A stretch of DNA of 38,331 bases from Phycisphaerae bacterium (GCA_030619925.1 JAUXAL010000039.1:1-38331); one strand, 5' to 3'; counted from the first letter of the stretch, positions 15,461 through 24,141 are shown. Notes: a model not told the origin generated them from the letters alone. Made by a program: numbers and translations.

Positions 15461-16657
15461 TTATTTAACGCGACTCATATAATCAAACATTGGCAAATAC
15501 ACGCCCATAAGTATAAAACCGACGATTAGTCCCATAATAAGTGTCATAGCAGGCTCAAGCTTGACCAGCAGGGTTTTTATTGTTCGGTCGATATCTTTGT
15601 CAAGAAAATCGACACCTTTATTCAGCATTTCCGGCAGTGCGCCCGCCTCTTCTCCCGAAGATACCATCTGGGTTATTATCGGAGGAAAAATGTCATAGTT
15701 TCTCAAAGAACCTGCAACAGAGTCGCCTGCTTCTATTGATCGCTGCAACCGACCGGTTATTTCGGAGATTCTTGAATTATTGGCAACGGCGCTTGCAACA
15801 TCCAAGGCTTTGATGAATGATATCCCGGCAGAAGCCAGCATCGCAAATGTCCGCATAAAACGGGACACAACGACCATGCGGTTTAGCCTGGCAAAGACAG
15901 GCATATTCAATTTAAAAACGTCCCATCTGGTTTTCAGATATGGATTTTTCGATAACCGCCGGAACAGAAACACCGAGCCTACAATAATCAGCAGAACGAG
16001 CCACCACCAGCTTCTAACCAGAACACTTAAACCGACAAGGGCCTTCGTAGGCCCAGGCAGCGGTACATGCAATTGTTGGTATAGTTTTGAGAATACCGGA
16101 ATAATGAAGATTACCAGGACGGTAACTATCACAATGCACATAACGCCCACCACGATTGGGTAAGCAAAGGCGGACTTTACTTTGCTTTTGAGGTCGGCTT
16201 GTTTTTCCATATAGCTTGCACTCATCTCGAGAGTCTCAGAAAGTCTTCCGCCGGATTCACCTGCTTCAAGCATTCCGACGAAGAAATCAGAGAATACCTT
16301 TTGGTATTTTTCAAAGGCCTCTTTTAACGTCGTTCCAGCTTCGATGCTTCCTCTGATGTCCGAAAGTACGTATTTGAATGCCTGATTTTCAGTTTGTTCC
16401 TCAACTGTTTCGAGGCATCTGGCAATTGGCAGCCCTGCCGAACACATCCCAGCGAACTTGTAGGCGAAAGCGACTACTTCAGCTTGCTTTATCTTTACAC
16501 GCTTTCCTACCTCAATTTTCTTGCGCCTGGCCTTGAGGAGCGTATCGCCCATCTTAGCCAGCTCTTTCCGGAGCGCAGCAACGCTATCAACATCGTTGTA
16601 AATGCCGGAGAGCTTGTTTCCGTCTGCATCCCTTGCTGTATACTCATAGACCGCCAT
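15461..16657 (-). CDS. Type II secretion / type IV pilus inner-membrane platform protein (GspF/PilC)
   Basis: 398 residues from ATG 16657, whose A overlaps the TGA of the upstream ATPase gene; GGAG lies eight bases before it. The GTG at 16660 is less likely. Two T2SSF domains are visible: residues about 65-190 (AYKFAGMCSAGLPIARCLE, ending at a long hydrophobic helix) and about 265-390 (FMRTFAMLASAGISFIKALDVA). The paired helices near 170-192 and 215-235 and a C-terminal helix (TLIMGLIVGFILMGVYLPMF) are also present. In this family the protein links the cytoplasmic ATPase to the growing pseudopilus. The N-terminal YTARDADGNKLSG motif is typical. Confidence 0.93.
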   Translation of the reverse strand: MAVYEYTARDADGNKLSGIYNDVDSVAALRKELAKMGDTLLKARRKKIEVGKRVKIKQAEVVAFAYKFAGMCSAGLPIARCLETVEEQTENQAFKYVLSDIRGSIEAGTTLKEAFEKYQKVFSDFFVGMLEAGESGGRLSETLEMSASYMEKQADLKSKVKSAFAYPIVVGVMCIVIVTVLVIFIIPVFSKLYQQLHVPLPGPTKALVGLSVLVRSWWWLVLLIIVGSVFLFRRLSKNPYLKTRWDVFKLNMPVFARLNRMVVVSRFMRTFAMLASAGISFIKALDVASAVANNSRISEITGRLQRSIEAGDSVAGSLRNYDIFPPIITQMVSSGEEAGALPEMLNKGVDFLDKDIDRTIKTLLVKLEPAMTLIMGLIVGFILMGVYLPMFDYMSRVK

Positions 16658-18360
16658 CACTCTGTCTCCATATCAACAAAGCGCAGCAATTCTTCGAAAG
16701 TTGTTGAACCATTGAGTATCTGTTCGATGCCGCTCTTGCGCAGTGTCTTCATTCCTTCGTTAATTGCCTGCTGCTTCACAGTGTTACCACCGCCTGTGTC
16801 GACTACCATCCTGCGGATTTCGAGCGAGACGCACAATATCTCGTAGATCGCCTTGCGTCCACGATATCCGGAGCTGTAGCAATAATTGCAACCCTGGCCC
16901 CGGTACAACTGAACTTTCTTACTCTTATCAGACGGCGCGAGCAGTTGTTTAAGCTCCTCGGATGAGGGCGTATAAGGCTGTTTGCATTTAGGACAGATCG
17001 TTCGAACAAGTCTTTGGCTCGCCGTTCCAAGAAGCGCTGAGGCGACAAGAAATGACGGTATCCCGAGGGTAATCAAACGCGAAATTGCACCTGCGGCATC
17101 ATTTGTATGCAGTGTGCTTAAGACCAAATGACCGGTCAGGGCTGCGCTAACAGCTATTTCGGCGGTTTCAAGGTCACGAATTTCGCCCACAAGTATGACA
17201 TCAGGGTCCTGCCGCAGTATGTTTCGCAGAACCGATGCAAAAGTCATCCCTGCCAGTGGTTTGATCTGGACCTGGGTGATGCCATCAAGACGATACTCAA
17301 CAGGGTCTTCGACAGTGACGATATTTCTTTCCGCTGTATTGAGTAATTGAAGAATCGAATACAGGGTGGTGGTCTTGCCGCTTCCGGTGGGGCCGGTAAG
17401 CAAGAGCATGCCGTAAGGATTCTTGACCAGTGATTTGAATTTCCGATTATCGTCAGGCGAAGTTACGATTTTATCAAGTGACCACTTATCTGTGCTCTGG
17501 TCGAGTATCCTGATAACAATCTTTTCTCCACCGACCGAGGGCAACGATGAAACTCTCAGGTCGTAAGTACGACCAGCGTGCTCTTGTGTTATGTGGCCGT
17601 CCTGAGGAGCTCGCCGCTCAGATATGTCCATCTCAGCCAGGACCTTAATGTGCGATACCACTTCCTGTTGAGCTGATGACGGCACATTTATCGCATCGCG
17701 CAGGAGCCCATCGATGCGGTAGCGGACCCTCATATCCGGCTCCTGGGGCTCGATGTGTATATCGCTGGCCCCTACGTCGATAGCACCGCTTATAATTGAA
17801 GAAACAAGCTTGGTGATGGGGTCATCACTAACTCGAGACGATTTACCCTTACCCTCGGCATCGCCCGGCTTACCTTTATCAGCACCATCCTTTAGCCGCA
17901 TTGAAGCTATGGCCTGGCGAGTAATATTTCGCACATCGAAGTGGTATCTGACAGCATGTTTGATTGCATTCGGCGTGGCAGCGACAGGAACAACCTTGCA
18001 ACCGGTCTTCATCCCTATTTGGTCCCTGACAACAAGATTCCAGGGTTCGCTCATTGCCACTATAAGATTGTCACCATCTTTCTTGACCGGAATTACATTA
18101 TGCTGCTTTGCCATCTCATATGATATCATATGAGCTGCCATTGGATACACCATGTCCGGTGAGAGGTTTATAAATTCTATTTTGTTGCTGGCGGCGATTA
18201 TCCTGGTGAGCTGTTCTTCATCGACCAGATTATCTTTCTTGAGAATATTTATCAGGCTGTGACCGCTTGTTTTTTCCTCTTTGAGAACTTTTTGCAGGGT
18301 CTTTTCGTCGAGAATGTTCTCTTTGAGAATATATAAAACAGCAGGGTCCTGCTTTCGCAT
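16657..18360 (-). CDS. Type II secretion / type IV pilus assembly ATPase (GspE/PilB)
   Basis: 567 residues from ATG 18360 (MRKQDPAVLYILKEN). The frame is open to an ATG at 18429, but that part is encoded by a palindromic repeat and lacks a ribosome site; CCAGG precedes ATG 18360. The N-terminal MshEN/T2SSE-N domain covers about 1-140, and the ATPase core starts near 180. Walker A is GPTGSGKTT, the Asp box is VTVEDPVEYR, Walker B is DPDVILVGEIRD, and the His box is STLHTNDAAGAISRL. A zinc-binding CxxC pair follows (CPKCKQ and CNYC). The protein powers pseudopilus extension from the cytoplasmic face. It shares its stop with the F-like gene start and is probably the first gene of the leftward operon. 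Confidence 0.93.
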   Translation of the reverse strand: MRKQDPAVLYILKENILDEKTLQKVLKEEKTSGHSLINILKKDNLVDEEQLTRIIAASNKIEFINLSPDMVYPMAAHMISYEMAKQHNVIPVKKDGDNLIVAMSEPWNLVVRDQIGMKTGCKVVPVAATPNAIKHAVRYHFDVRNITRQAIASMRLKDGADKGKPGDAEGKGKSSRVSDDPITKLVSSIISGAIDVGASDIHIEPQEPDMRVRYRIDGLLRDAINVPSSAQQEVVSHIKVLAEMDISERRAPQDGHITQEHAGRTYDLRVSSLPSVGGEKIVIRILDQSTDKWSLDKIVTSPDDNRKFKSLVKNPYGMLLLTGPTGSGKTTTLYSILQLLNTAERNIVTVEDPVEYRLDGITQVQIKPLAGMTFASVLRNILRQDPDVILVGEIRDLETAEIAVSAALTGHLVLSTLHTNDAAGAISRLITLGIPSFLVASALLGTASQRLVRTICPKCKQPYTPSSEELKQLLAPSDKSKKVQLYRGQGCNYCYSSGYRGRKAIYEILCVSLEIRRMVVDTGGGNTVKQQAINEGMKTLRKSGIEQILNGSTTFEELLRFVDMETE

Positions 18361-18368
18361 AATTACCT

Positions 18369-18406
18369 GGGTTCCCATTTTGCGACTTATGGCAAAATGG
18401 GGTCCC
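18369..18406 (-). repeat. Dispersed palindromic element, family A copy 2 (at gspE/pilB start)
   Basis: 38 bp. On the minus strand it begins GGGACCCCATTTT and ends GCAAAATGGGAACCC, identical at both ends to copy 1 at 6117-6154, with a different 10-base middle. It abuts the chosen ATPase start, so it sits in the leader or, if an upstream start is used, codes for GPHFAISRKMGTQ. Confidence 0.85.
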
Positions 18407-18429
18407 ACCTCACTCATCCAAACATACAA

Positions 18430-18819
18430 TCAGACTAACCCCACAACCACTATCGACATTACCCCGTGCAGGCTTAAATGAGACACCGGCAATATGTCAG
18501 ATTTGATGGGGCAATAGGCCGAGACTGCGACCGATAACAAACCGGTCAAGAACTTCATCGGCACAGCAAAAGCAGAAACGTGTATGGCTCGTAATCCCAT
18601 TCTGCTCTGAGAAAATCTAAACTCGTCTGCTTGAGGACCTCTCTTTTTGCCATTTTGAGACGCAACATGCGTTTTTTTGCTAATACGAGCGCGCGTTTAG
18701 ACCGAAAAAGTCTGTGAAACAACTTTGGGGTGCGAAGGGGTCCAATTTGCCCCAAGTTGCAAAATGGGGGCCCAAAGAACTGAGACGTTCATATAGGGAA
18801 CCCTAAAAGGCAGACACTA
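18430..18819. other. Divergent promoter region between secretion ATPase and receiver gene
   Basis: About 390 bp with no supported gene. It separates the leftward E-F-G-H-I operon from the rightward signalling genes and must hold both promoters. A family A palindrome lies at each end (18369-18406 and 18737-18773), 368 bp apart. A lone GGGAACCC at 18796-18803 repeats the end sequence of that family. Confidence 0.6.
18737..18773 (-). repeat. Dispersed palindromic element, family A copy 3 (before receiver gene)
   Basis: 37 bp, more diverged. GGGGTCC, then AATTTGC, a short loop, and GCAAAATGGGGGCCC. It can fold into the same hairpin. It lies 46 bp before the start of the receiver gene at 18820. 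Confidence 0.75.
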
Positions 18820-19233
18820 ATGTTAGAATTGTTTAAGTCAAAAAAGAAAACCGATCGAGTCAAGATACTTATCGTTGATGATGAGCCTGATCTGGTCAGC
18901 ACCATTCAATATCGCCTTGAAGGTAGCAACTGTGAGGTTGTTACCGCCGCCAACGGAAAAGAAGGCCTGGAAAAAGTAGTGAGCGAAAGGCCGGACCTTG
19001 TACTGCTGGATACTAATATGCCGGTTATGAATGGGCACGAGATGCTCAGATGTCTCAGAGAGCACCAAGATTTAAAGGACACACCCGTAATAATGGTCAC
19101 TGTGATATGTGAGCCGCAGGATATAGCTACGGCCTCATCCTACGGCATTGCGGATTACGTTACTAAGCCGTTCGATTTCACGGAGCTGATGGAAAAAATT
19201 GCAAACGCCCTGAAAAATAAGGACACCGGGTAA
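18820..19233 (+). CDS. Stand-alone receiver (CheY-like response regulator)
   Basis: 137 residues, receiver domain only, after a short basic N-terminus (SKKKTDR). Acidic pocket D20-D21, phospho-acceptor D64 in LLDTNMPVMNG, Thr94 and Lys116 in DYVTKPFDF are all present, so it should be phosphorylated. There is no output domain, so it must act by binding a partner or passing phosphate. It heads the rightward signalling block, followed after 35 bp by the CBS-pair gene. AAGG lies 11 bases before the ATG. It differs clearly from the five tandem receivers at 22.4-24.6 kb. Confidence 0.92.
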   Translation: MLELFKSKKKTDRVKILIVDDEPDLVSTIQYRLEGSNCEVVTAANGKEGLEKVVSERPDLVLLDTNMPVMNGHEMLRCLREHQDLKDTPVIMVTVICEPQDIATASSYGIADYVTKPFDFTELMEKIANALKNKDTG

Positions 19234-19268
19234 TGCACGAAAACAAGTTGCTAAGAGAGGAAACCTGA

Positions 19269-19688
19269 ATGCTCAAAGCAAAAGACATTATGACCGAAGA
19301 TGTAATCAGCGTGAAAAAAGACACCCCGATATATGAAGCTGTAGATATCCTGGCCGAAAATCAGATAGCCGGGATCCCTGTGGTCGAAGATGATATGACT
19401 TTAATCGGTATTCTTTCGGAAAAAGATGTGCTGAGCTTGTTATTCTTCTACGGGCAGGATGAAAAACGGACAGTTAATGATTTTATGACGCAACCTGCAA
19501 TTTACTTTGATGAGGATGAAAGCTTGATAAATGTTTGTGACTGTCTGACCAATCATGATTTCAGAAGAGTGCCTATCACATCAAAGGGAAAACTGGTCGG
19601 CGTCGTCAGTAGAGCGGATATCATTGAATGCATTCGCCATTTAAGGCACGAGAACGCCGGGGCATCGGCTGAGGAATCGATTTGGTAA
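19269..19688 (+). CDS. CBS-domain pair protein
   Basis: 139 residues made of two CBS motifs: residues about 1-60 (KAKDIMTEDVISVKKDTPIYEAVDILAENQIAGIPVVEDD, then LIGILSEKDVL) and about 70-130 (VNDFMTQPAIYFDEDESL, then FRRVPITSKGKLVGVVSRADII). Such pairs bind adenine nucleotides and act as energy sensors, alone or on a partner. GAGAGGAAA precedes the ATG. Its place between a receiver and a histidine kinase suggests that it feeds energy state into the same pathway (inference). Confidence 0.92.
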   Translation: MLKAKDIMTEDVISVKKDTPIYEAVDILAENQIAGIPVVEDDMTLIGILSEKDVLSLLFFYGQDEKRTVNDFMTQPAIYFDEDESLINVCDCLTNHDFRRVPITSKGKLVGVVSRADIIECIRHLRHENAGASAEESIW

Positions 19689-19857
19689 CCGCCGCCGGAC
19701 AACCTGCCGTATCCAAAAACATAGCGTTATGTAGCTTACCATATCTGGGGACAATACCGGCTAAATTGAGGGACTTTGTTTCGCGCCTTATTGCAGGGAG
19801 ACCAAACGCGAGAAAGTGGATTTGGACGTGTTTTATACGCCGGCATAAAAAATAGGA

Positions 19858-22122
19858 ATGCTCAAAATGAAAATAAGCCAAAAACTGATTTTGGGATATA
19901 TAGGAATTGCTTTATTGGCGGCAGTTGTTGGGACTATTTGTATTGTTCAGAATAAAAAATCACGGCGCATTGTTGAAGAACAGGTATATAGGTCTATCTC
20001 ATATCTTAACGATGTATGGAGCCTAATGGAAGCACAGGAGCACCAAGAAATCGCAGCAAACAATTATCTTTTTTTAGATGTGGGTTTAGAAGAAAGAAGG
20101 GCCAATTATTTTCACGCAAAGGAACACTTGGAAAAGATTTATCAAAAATATACGAAAGAGGCCTGTGAAGACACAAAACATTGGATGGAAAAATATTATG
20201 AGAACATAAAAACATACAATCTCAAAATGGAGGAAACTTTTGAACTGTATAGGCAAGGCGCTGATCCGGAACTTATAAAAGCAAGACTAAGAGAAGCCAA
20301 TGAATATGCAGAGACTGCACATGAGGATGTATTAGAGCCGATAATTGAACATGTATACAACAAACACTTAGAACCAGCAAAGGAAAATATTGCAAAAGGG
20401 ATTAATAGAACTACCAGTGCTACCATTGTAATAAGCATGATGTCTGTGTTTTTAGCTGTAGTCGTAGGATTGTTCATCTCTCGTTCCATTTCCACCCCCA
20501 TCATGAAGCTAAAGAACGCCACAGTTGAAATAGGAAAGGGCAAATTGAACACCAGAATAGAAATCACCTCAAATGACGAAGTCGGTCAATTAGCCGCATC
20601 TTTCAAGAAAATGGGTGAGGACTTAAAGACAAGCACTACGTCAATAGACAATCTGAATAAGGAGGTTGCCGAGCGTAAACAGACAGAACAGTTACTGCAG
20701 GAAAGTGAGAATAAGTATAGAACGCTTCTTGAGAATCTTCCTCAAAAGATATTCCTTAAAGACAGGAACTCGGCTTATGTCTCCTGCAATGACAATCTCG
20801 CCAGGGACTTTAAGATCAAAGCTGAAGAAATTGCTGGAAAAACAGATTACGATTTCCTTCCTGAGGAATTGGCTAACAAATACAGAGCGGATGATGAAAG
20901 AATTATGAAATCGGAGAAGGCAGAAGATATTGAAGAGAGTTATCTCCTGGACGGAGAGGAGGTAATTGTCCATACAGTCAAAACGCCCGTCAAAGACGAA
21001 CATGGTAATGTTACTGGAGTATTAGGTATTTTTTGGGACATCACCGAGCTCAAGCGGGCGGAGGAAAAAATCAAGGAGCTGGCGAAATTTCCGAGCGAAA
21101 ATCCCAATCCCATTGTCAAGATTTCAAAAGATTACACCATCCTCTACGCAAATGACGCCGGCGCACCTCTACTGGAGACCTGGGGATGTGAAGAAGGTCA
21201 GCGTCTGCCGCAGCCCCACTCTAAATTGGTGGAAAAAGTGTTGAGCTCAGGCAAAGCTATTACTTGTGAACTCGAGTCCACCAGCGACCAGGTATTTTCG
21301 GTGACATTGGCACCTGTAGTCAAGGCCGGCTATGTAAACGTTTACGGGCTTGACATTACCGAGCTGAGACTTTCAAAAGAATACCTCAAGCAGGTCAGAG
21401 AGCAGGCAGAAGTAAAGGCACAGTTTGTCTCTACGGTTTCCCATGAGCTGCGGACGCCTTTGACAACTATGAAGGAAGGTGTAAACATCGTTTTGGATGG
21501 CATAACAGGAGAAATTAACAACAAACAAAGACATTTCCTGGACATTATAAGAAGAAATATAGACAGGCTTGCCAGATTTATCAATGATGTTTTAGATTTT
21601 CAGAAATTCGAGGCCGGCAAGATGGAAGTTGATATGCGAAGCAACAACATGAATGAAGTCGTGGAGGAAGTTATAGAGACAATGTCCTGCCCGGCAAACG
21701 AAAAGGGATTGGATCTGATTGCCAAACTTGATGAGACTATGCCAGCGGTGAATTTTGACAGGGACAGAATTATACAAGTTTTGATAAACCTTGTTGATAA
21801 TGCCCTCAAGTTTACAGACAGCGGTAACATTACAATCGCCACGGCCAAAGCCGACGATACTGTTCGCATATCAGTACACGATACAGGCCCCGGGATTAAG
21901 AAAGAGAACCTGCCGAGACTATTCCATGAATTTGAACAATTATCGGACACCAACGAAAGAAAAACGGGGGGGTCAGGTCTTGGACTCGCTATTTCCAGGA
22001 GAATCATAGAAAAGCACAACGGGAAAATCTGGGCGGAATCGGATTCCGGTAAAGGAACGACCTTTTACTTTGAATTGCCCGTCCAGGAGAAGAAAGCTTT
22101 AGCTATGGCGGAAAAATCATAA
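19858..22122 (+). CDS. Membrane sensor histidine kinase (HAMP-PAS-PAS-HisKA-HATPase)
   Basis: A 754-residue kinase. Helix near 11-30, a mostly helical sensor region to about 185 (four-helix-bundle type), second helix near 188-207, HAMP about 208-262 and a short coiled coil. A PAS domain covers about 283-400 (ENKYRTLLENLPQKIFLKDRNS...ITELKR), with a second, poorer PAS at about 410-505. The phosphoacceptor VSTVSHELRTPLTT has His529. The ATPase has NLVDNALKF, DTGPGI and GGSGLGLAISRRI. There is no receiver domain, so phosphate must go to separate proteins. It lies directly before the five tandem receivers, about 300 bp away, making them its probable partners. Start ATG 19858 or 19867 (MKISQKL); AGGA sits between the two options. 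Confidence 0.92.
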   Translation: MLKMKISQKLILGYIGIALLAAVVGTICIVQNKKSRRIVEEQVYRSISYLNDVWSLMEAQEHQEIAANNYLFLDVGLEERRANYFHAKEHLEKIYQKYTKEACEDTKHWMEKYYENIKTYNLKMEETFELYRQGADPELIKARLREANEYAETAHEDVLEPIIEHVYNKHLEPAKENIAKGINRTTSATIVISMMSVFLAVVVGLFISRSISTPIMKLKNATVEIGKGKLNTRIEITSNDEVGQLAASFKKMGEDLKTSTTSIDNLNKEVAERKQTEQLLQESENKYRTLLENLPQKIFLKDRNSAYVSCNDNLARDFKIKAEEIAGKTDYDFLPEELANKYRADDERIMKSEKAEDIEESYLLDGEEVIVHTVKTPVKDEHGNVTGVLGIFWDITELKRAEEKIKELAKFPSENPNPIVKISKDYTILYANDAGAPLLETWGCEEGQRLPQPHSKLVEKVLSSGKAITCELESTSDQVFSVTLAPVVKAGYVNVYGLDITELRLSKEYLKQVREQAEVKAQFVSTVSHELRTPLTTMKEGVNIVLDGITGEINNKQRHFLDIIRRNIDRLARFINDVLDFQKFEAGKMEVDMRSNNMNEVVEEVIETMSCPANEKGLDLIAKLDETMPAVNFDRDRIIQVLINLVDNALKFTDSGNITIATAKADDTVRISVHDTGPGIKKENLPRLFHEFEQLSDTNERKTGGSGLGLAISRRIIEKHNGKIWAESDSGKGTTFYFELPVQEKKALAMAEKS

Positions 22123-22423
22123 CAATATCACACTTTTGCTCCACCCGCAGTGAGCCACCACAGGCCGGACTTTTACTCCCGCGTTCATAATATACCGTTT
22201 ATATCGCTTATATTGGCTGGGAGTAAAAATATCCTTAAGGAGCCGAGATTCTATCTTCCAAAATGTGGGCCAAATCAGCAATGCTGGCCCAAGAAAAGAT
22301 GTTTTTTTTATGATATTGCCTGCCTGAGATGCCGATGATTTTACTGTGTAAACAGACGAAAAAGAGGCTATCCACAGGGGGGGTTCAGAGAAACACGACA
22401 GAGACTCAAAGAGAGATTGACCA
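22123..22423. other. Gap between histidine kinase and receiver array
   Basis: About 300 bp without a gene. A hairpin (GGGCCA at 22267-22272, TGGCCC at 22285-22290) is followed ten bases later by a T-run, so it may end the kinase transcript. A promoter for the receiver array is expected after it but none is clear. Confidence 0.5.
22267..22290 (+). terminator. Possible terminator hairpin after histidine kinase gene
   Basis: GGGCCA pairs with TGGCCC, and an inner CAGCA/TGCTG alternative pairing exists. Eight T follow, but only after AAGAAAAGATG, so the T-run is further from the stem than in a standard intrinsic terminator. Confidence 0.35.
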
Positions 22424-22810
22424 ATGAATAGAAAATTATCTGTTTTGCTAATTGAAGACGAAGAGCACATCAGAGCAATCGTAGAATACAACCTGAAAAT
22501 GGATGGCATTGAGGTGTATCTCGCTGAAGATGGGCCAACCGGACTTAATATTGCAACAACCAAAGAACCGGACGTCATTCTATTGGATTGGATGCTGCCG
22601 GGGATGGACGGGTTGCAAGTGCTCGAAAAACTCAAGGCCGACCAAAGAACCAAGAGTATACCGGTAGTTATGCTGACCGTTAAAAGAATGATGCGCGATG
22701 TAGGAAAAGCGCTATATGCAGGCGCGGATGATTATATCGTCAAGCCGTTTGAACCGGAAGAGCTGGGTGAAGTAATCAGGCATAAACTTGAGAGCATTGT
22801 AAAGATTTGA
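22424..22810 (+). CDS. Stand-alone receiver, tandem copy 1
   Basis: 128 residues, a complete receiver with acidic pocket E11-D12, phospho-acceptor D55 in LLDWMLPGMDG, Thr85 and Lys107 in DYIVKPFEPEE, and no output domain. It differs from copy 2 at 12 of 128 residues, so that duplication is recent. The C-terminal helix ends KLESIVKI. It is probably phosphorylated by the kinase gene just upstream. A shared spacer carrying GGCACTTTTTTGCC follows. Confidence 0.93.
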   Translation: MNRKLSVLLIEDEEHIRAIVEYNLKMDGIEVYLAEDGPTGLNIATTKEPDVILLDWMLPGMDGLQVLEKLKADQRTKSIPVVMLTVKRMMRDVGKALYAGADDYIVKPFEPEELGEVIRHKLESIVKI

Positions 22811-22812
22811 AA

Positions 22813-22826
22813 GGCACTTTTTTGCC
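22813..22826 (+). repeat. Receiver-array spacer repeat, copy 1
   Basis: GGCACTTTTTTGCC, with GGCA able to pair with TGCC, is followed by gccca and a gttag-type sequence before the next ribosome site. The same block recurs after receivers 2, 3 and 4, at a fixed distance of 2-4 bp past the stop except where a palindrome is inserted. It marks the duplicated unit. Confidence 0.8.
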
Positions 22827-22857
22827 GCCCACGGTTAGACAACAAGGAGATTGACCA

Positions 22858-23244
22858 ATGAATAGAAGATTTTCTGTTTTGCTGATTGAAGACGAAGAGC
22901 ACATCAGAACAATCGTAGAATACAACCTGGGATTGGATGGCTTTGAGGTTTATCTCGCTGAAGATGGGCCAACCGGACTTAATATTGCAACAACCAAAGA
23001 ACCGGACGTCATTCTATTGGATTGGATGCTGCCGGGGATGGACGGGTTGAAAGTGCTCGAAAAGCTCAAGGCCGACCAAAGGACCAAGAGTATACCAGTG
23101 TTTATGCTGACTGCGAAAAGAATGATGAACGATGTAGGAAAAGCGCTATATGCAGGCGCGGATGATTATATCGTCAAGCCGTTCGAAGCAGAAGAGCTGG
23201 GTGAAGTACTCAGGCATAAACTTGAGAGCATTGTAAAGATTTGA
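22858..23244 (+). CDS. Stand-alone receiver, tandem copy 2
   Basis: 128 residues, about 91 percent identical to copy 1 by direct count. It carries the same pocket (E11-D12), D55, Thr85 and Lys107. Long stretches of DNA, including the whole segment encoding EDGPTGLNIATTKEPDV, are identical to copy 1. AAGGAG lies eight bases before the ATG. Changes cluster in the N-terminal helix (K25G, M26L) and around residues 82-91 (V82F, V86A, R91N), surfaces that usually choose partners, so the copies may have begun to separate in function. Confidence 0.93.
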   Translation: MNRRFSVLLIEDEEHIRTIVEYNLGLDGFEVYLAEDGPTGLNIATTKEPDVILLDWMLPGMDGLKVLEKLKADQRTKSIPVFMLTAKRMMNDVGKALYAGADDYIVKPFEAEELGEVLRHKLESIVKI

Positions 23245-23246
23245 AA

Positions 23247-23260
23247 GGCACTTTTTTGCC
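23247..23260 (+). repeat. Receiver-array spacer repeat, copy 2
   Basis: Same 14-base block as at 22813-22826, followed by gcccacgttaggcca. The spacer after receiver 3 repeats this almost base for base. Confidence 0.8.
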
Positions 23261-23292
23261 GCCCACGTTAGGCCAAAGAGGAGAACTGATTA

Positions 23293-23679
23293 ATGAGTGA
23301 GAAGATTTCTGTTTTGGTGGTCGATGACGAGGAGCATATCCGGAATATATTGGAATACAACCTGGAATTACATGGGTTTAAGGTTTACCAGGCCGAAGAT
23401 GGTCCCACAGCTCTTGAACTTGCACGAGAGAAAAAACCGGGCATGATTCTGTTGGATTGGATAATGCCGGGGATGAACGGGCTTCAAGTGCTCGAAAAGC
23501 TCAAGGCCGACCAAAGGACCAAGAGTATACCGGTGGTGATGTTGACGGCTAAAAAAATGCTGACCGACATAGTAAAAACGCTATATGCAGGCGTGGATGA
23601 TTATATCACCAAGCCGTTTGAACCGGAAAAGTTGTGTAAGATGATCAGGCGTAAACTTGAGAGCAATGTAAAGAATTGA
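23293..23679 (+). CDS. Stand-alone receiver, tandem copy 3 (mosaic)
   Basis: 128 residues, pocket D11-D12, D55, Thr85, Lys107. The N-terminal 24 residues (MSEKISVLVVDDEEHIRNIL onward) equal copy 4, but the middle (GLQVLEKLKADQRTKSIPVV) equals copies 1 and 2. A 45-base stretch (23487-23531) is identical to 23052-23096 in copy 2. It is therefore a mosaic made by recombination or gene conversion between array members. It is also the most changed at conserved spots (GAD to GVD before DYI; KMIRR near the end). GGAG stands before the ATG. Confidence 0.92.
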   Translation: MSEKISVLVVDDEEHIRNILEYNLELHGFKVYQAEDGPTALELAREKKPGMILLDWIMPGMNGLQVLEKLKADQRTKSIPVVMLTAKKMLTDIVKTLYAGVDDYITKPFEPEKLCKMIRRKLESNVKN

Positions 23680-23681
23680 AA

Positions 23682-23695
23682 GGCACTTTTTTGCC
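23682..23695 (+). repeat. Receiver-array spacer repeat, copy 3
   Basis: GGCACTTTTTTGCC followed by gaccacgttaggccaaaaagg. The bases before it, attgaaa, run directly into ggcac. This is the empty counterpart of the palindrome-bearing spacer after receiver 4. Confidence 0.8.
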
Positions 23696-23727
23696 GACCA
23701 CGTTAGGCCAAAAAGGAGAACTGACTA

Positions 23728-24114
23728 ATGAGTGAGAAAATTTCTGTTTTGGTGGTTGATGACGAAGAGCACATCCGGAATATATTGGAATACAACCTGA
23801 GACTGGAAGGCTTTGAGGTTTATCTCGCTGAAAACGGACGGACGGCGATTGAACATGCCCGCCAGAAAAAGCCTGATGTGATTCTGCTGGATTGGATGAT
23901 GCCGGAAATGGACGGGCTGGAAGTTTTATCTGAGCTTAAGCGCGATAAGACGACAGAGCATATACCTGTGTTTATGTTGACGGCTAAAGGAATGGCGAAC
24001 GATGTAGGAAAAGCGCTATTAAGAGGCGCGGATGACTATATTGTCAAGCCGTTTGAACCGGAAGAGCTGGGGGAAATGGTCAGGCATAAACTTGAAAGCA
24101 CGGTAAAGAATTGA
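23728..24114 (+). CDS. Stand-alone receiver, tandem copy 4
   Basis: 128 residues with pocket D11-D12, D55 in LLDWMMPEMDG, Thr85 and Lys107. The region EVLSELKRDKTTEHIPVFMLTAKGM groups it with copy 5, while its first 24 residues equal copy 3. There is no output domain. AAGGAG precedes the ATG. It is followed by the only array spacer that carries an inserted palindrome. Confidence 0.93.
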   Translation: MSEKISVLVVDDEEHIRNILEYNLRLEGFEVYLAENGRTAIEHARQKKPDVILLDWMMPEMDGLEVLSELKRDKTTEHIPVFMLTAKGMANDVGKALLRGADDYIVKPFEPEELGEMVRHKLESTVKN

Positions 24115-24116
24115 AA

Positions 24117-24138
24117 GGGCCCCCGCTCCGCGGGAACC
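24117..24138 (+). repeat. Palindromic element, family B copy 1, inserted in a receiver spacer
   Basis: 22 bp: arms GGGCCCCCGC and GCGGGAACC around TC/C. The three sister spacers read attgaaa-ggcac or gattgaaa-ggcac without it. Here attgaaa is followed by this palindrome, then AAA, then ggcac, an addition of exactly 25 bp. AAA on both sides may be a 3-bp target duplication. Confidence 0.85.
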
Positions 24139-24141
24139 AAA

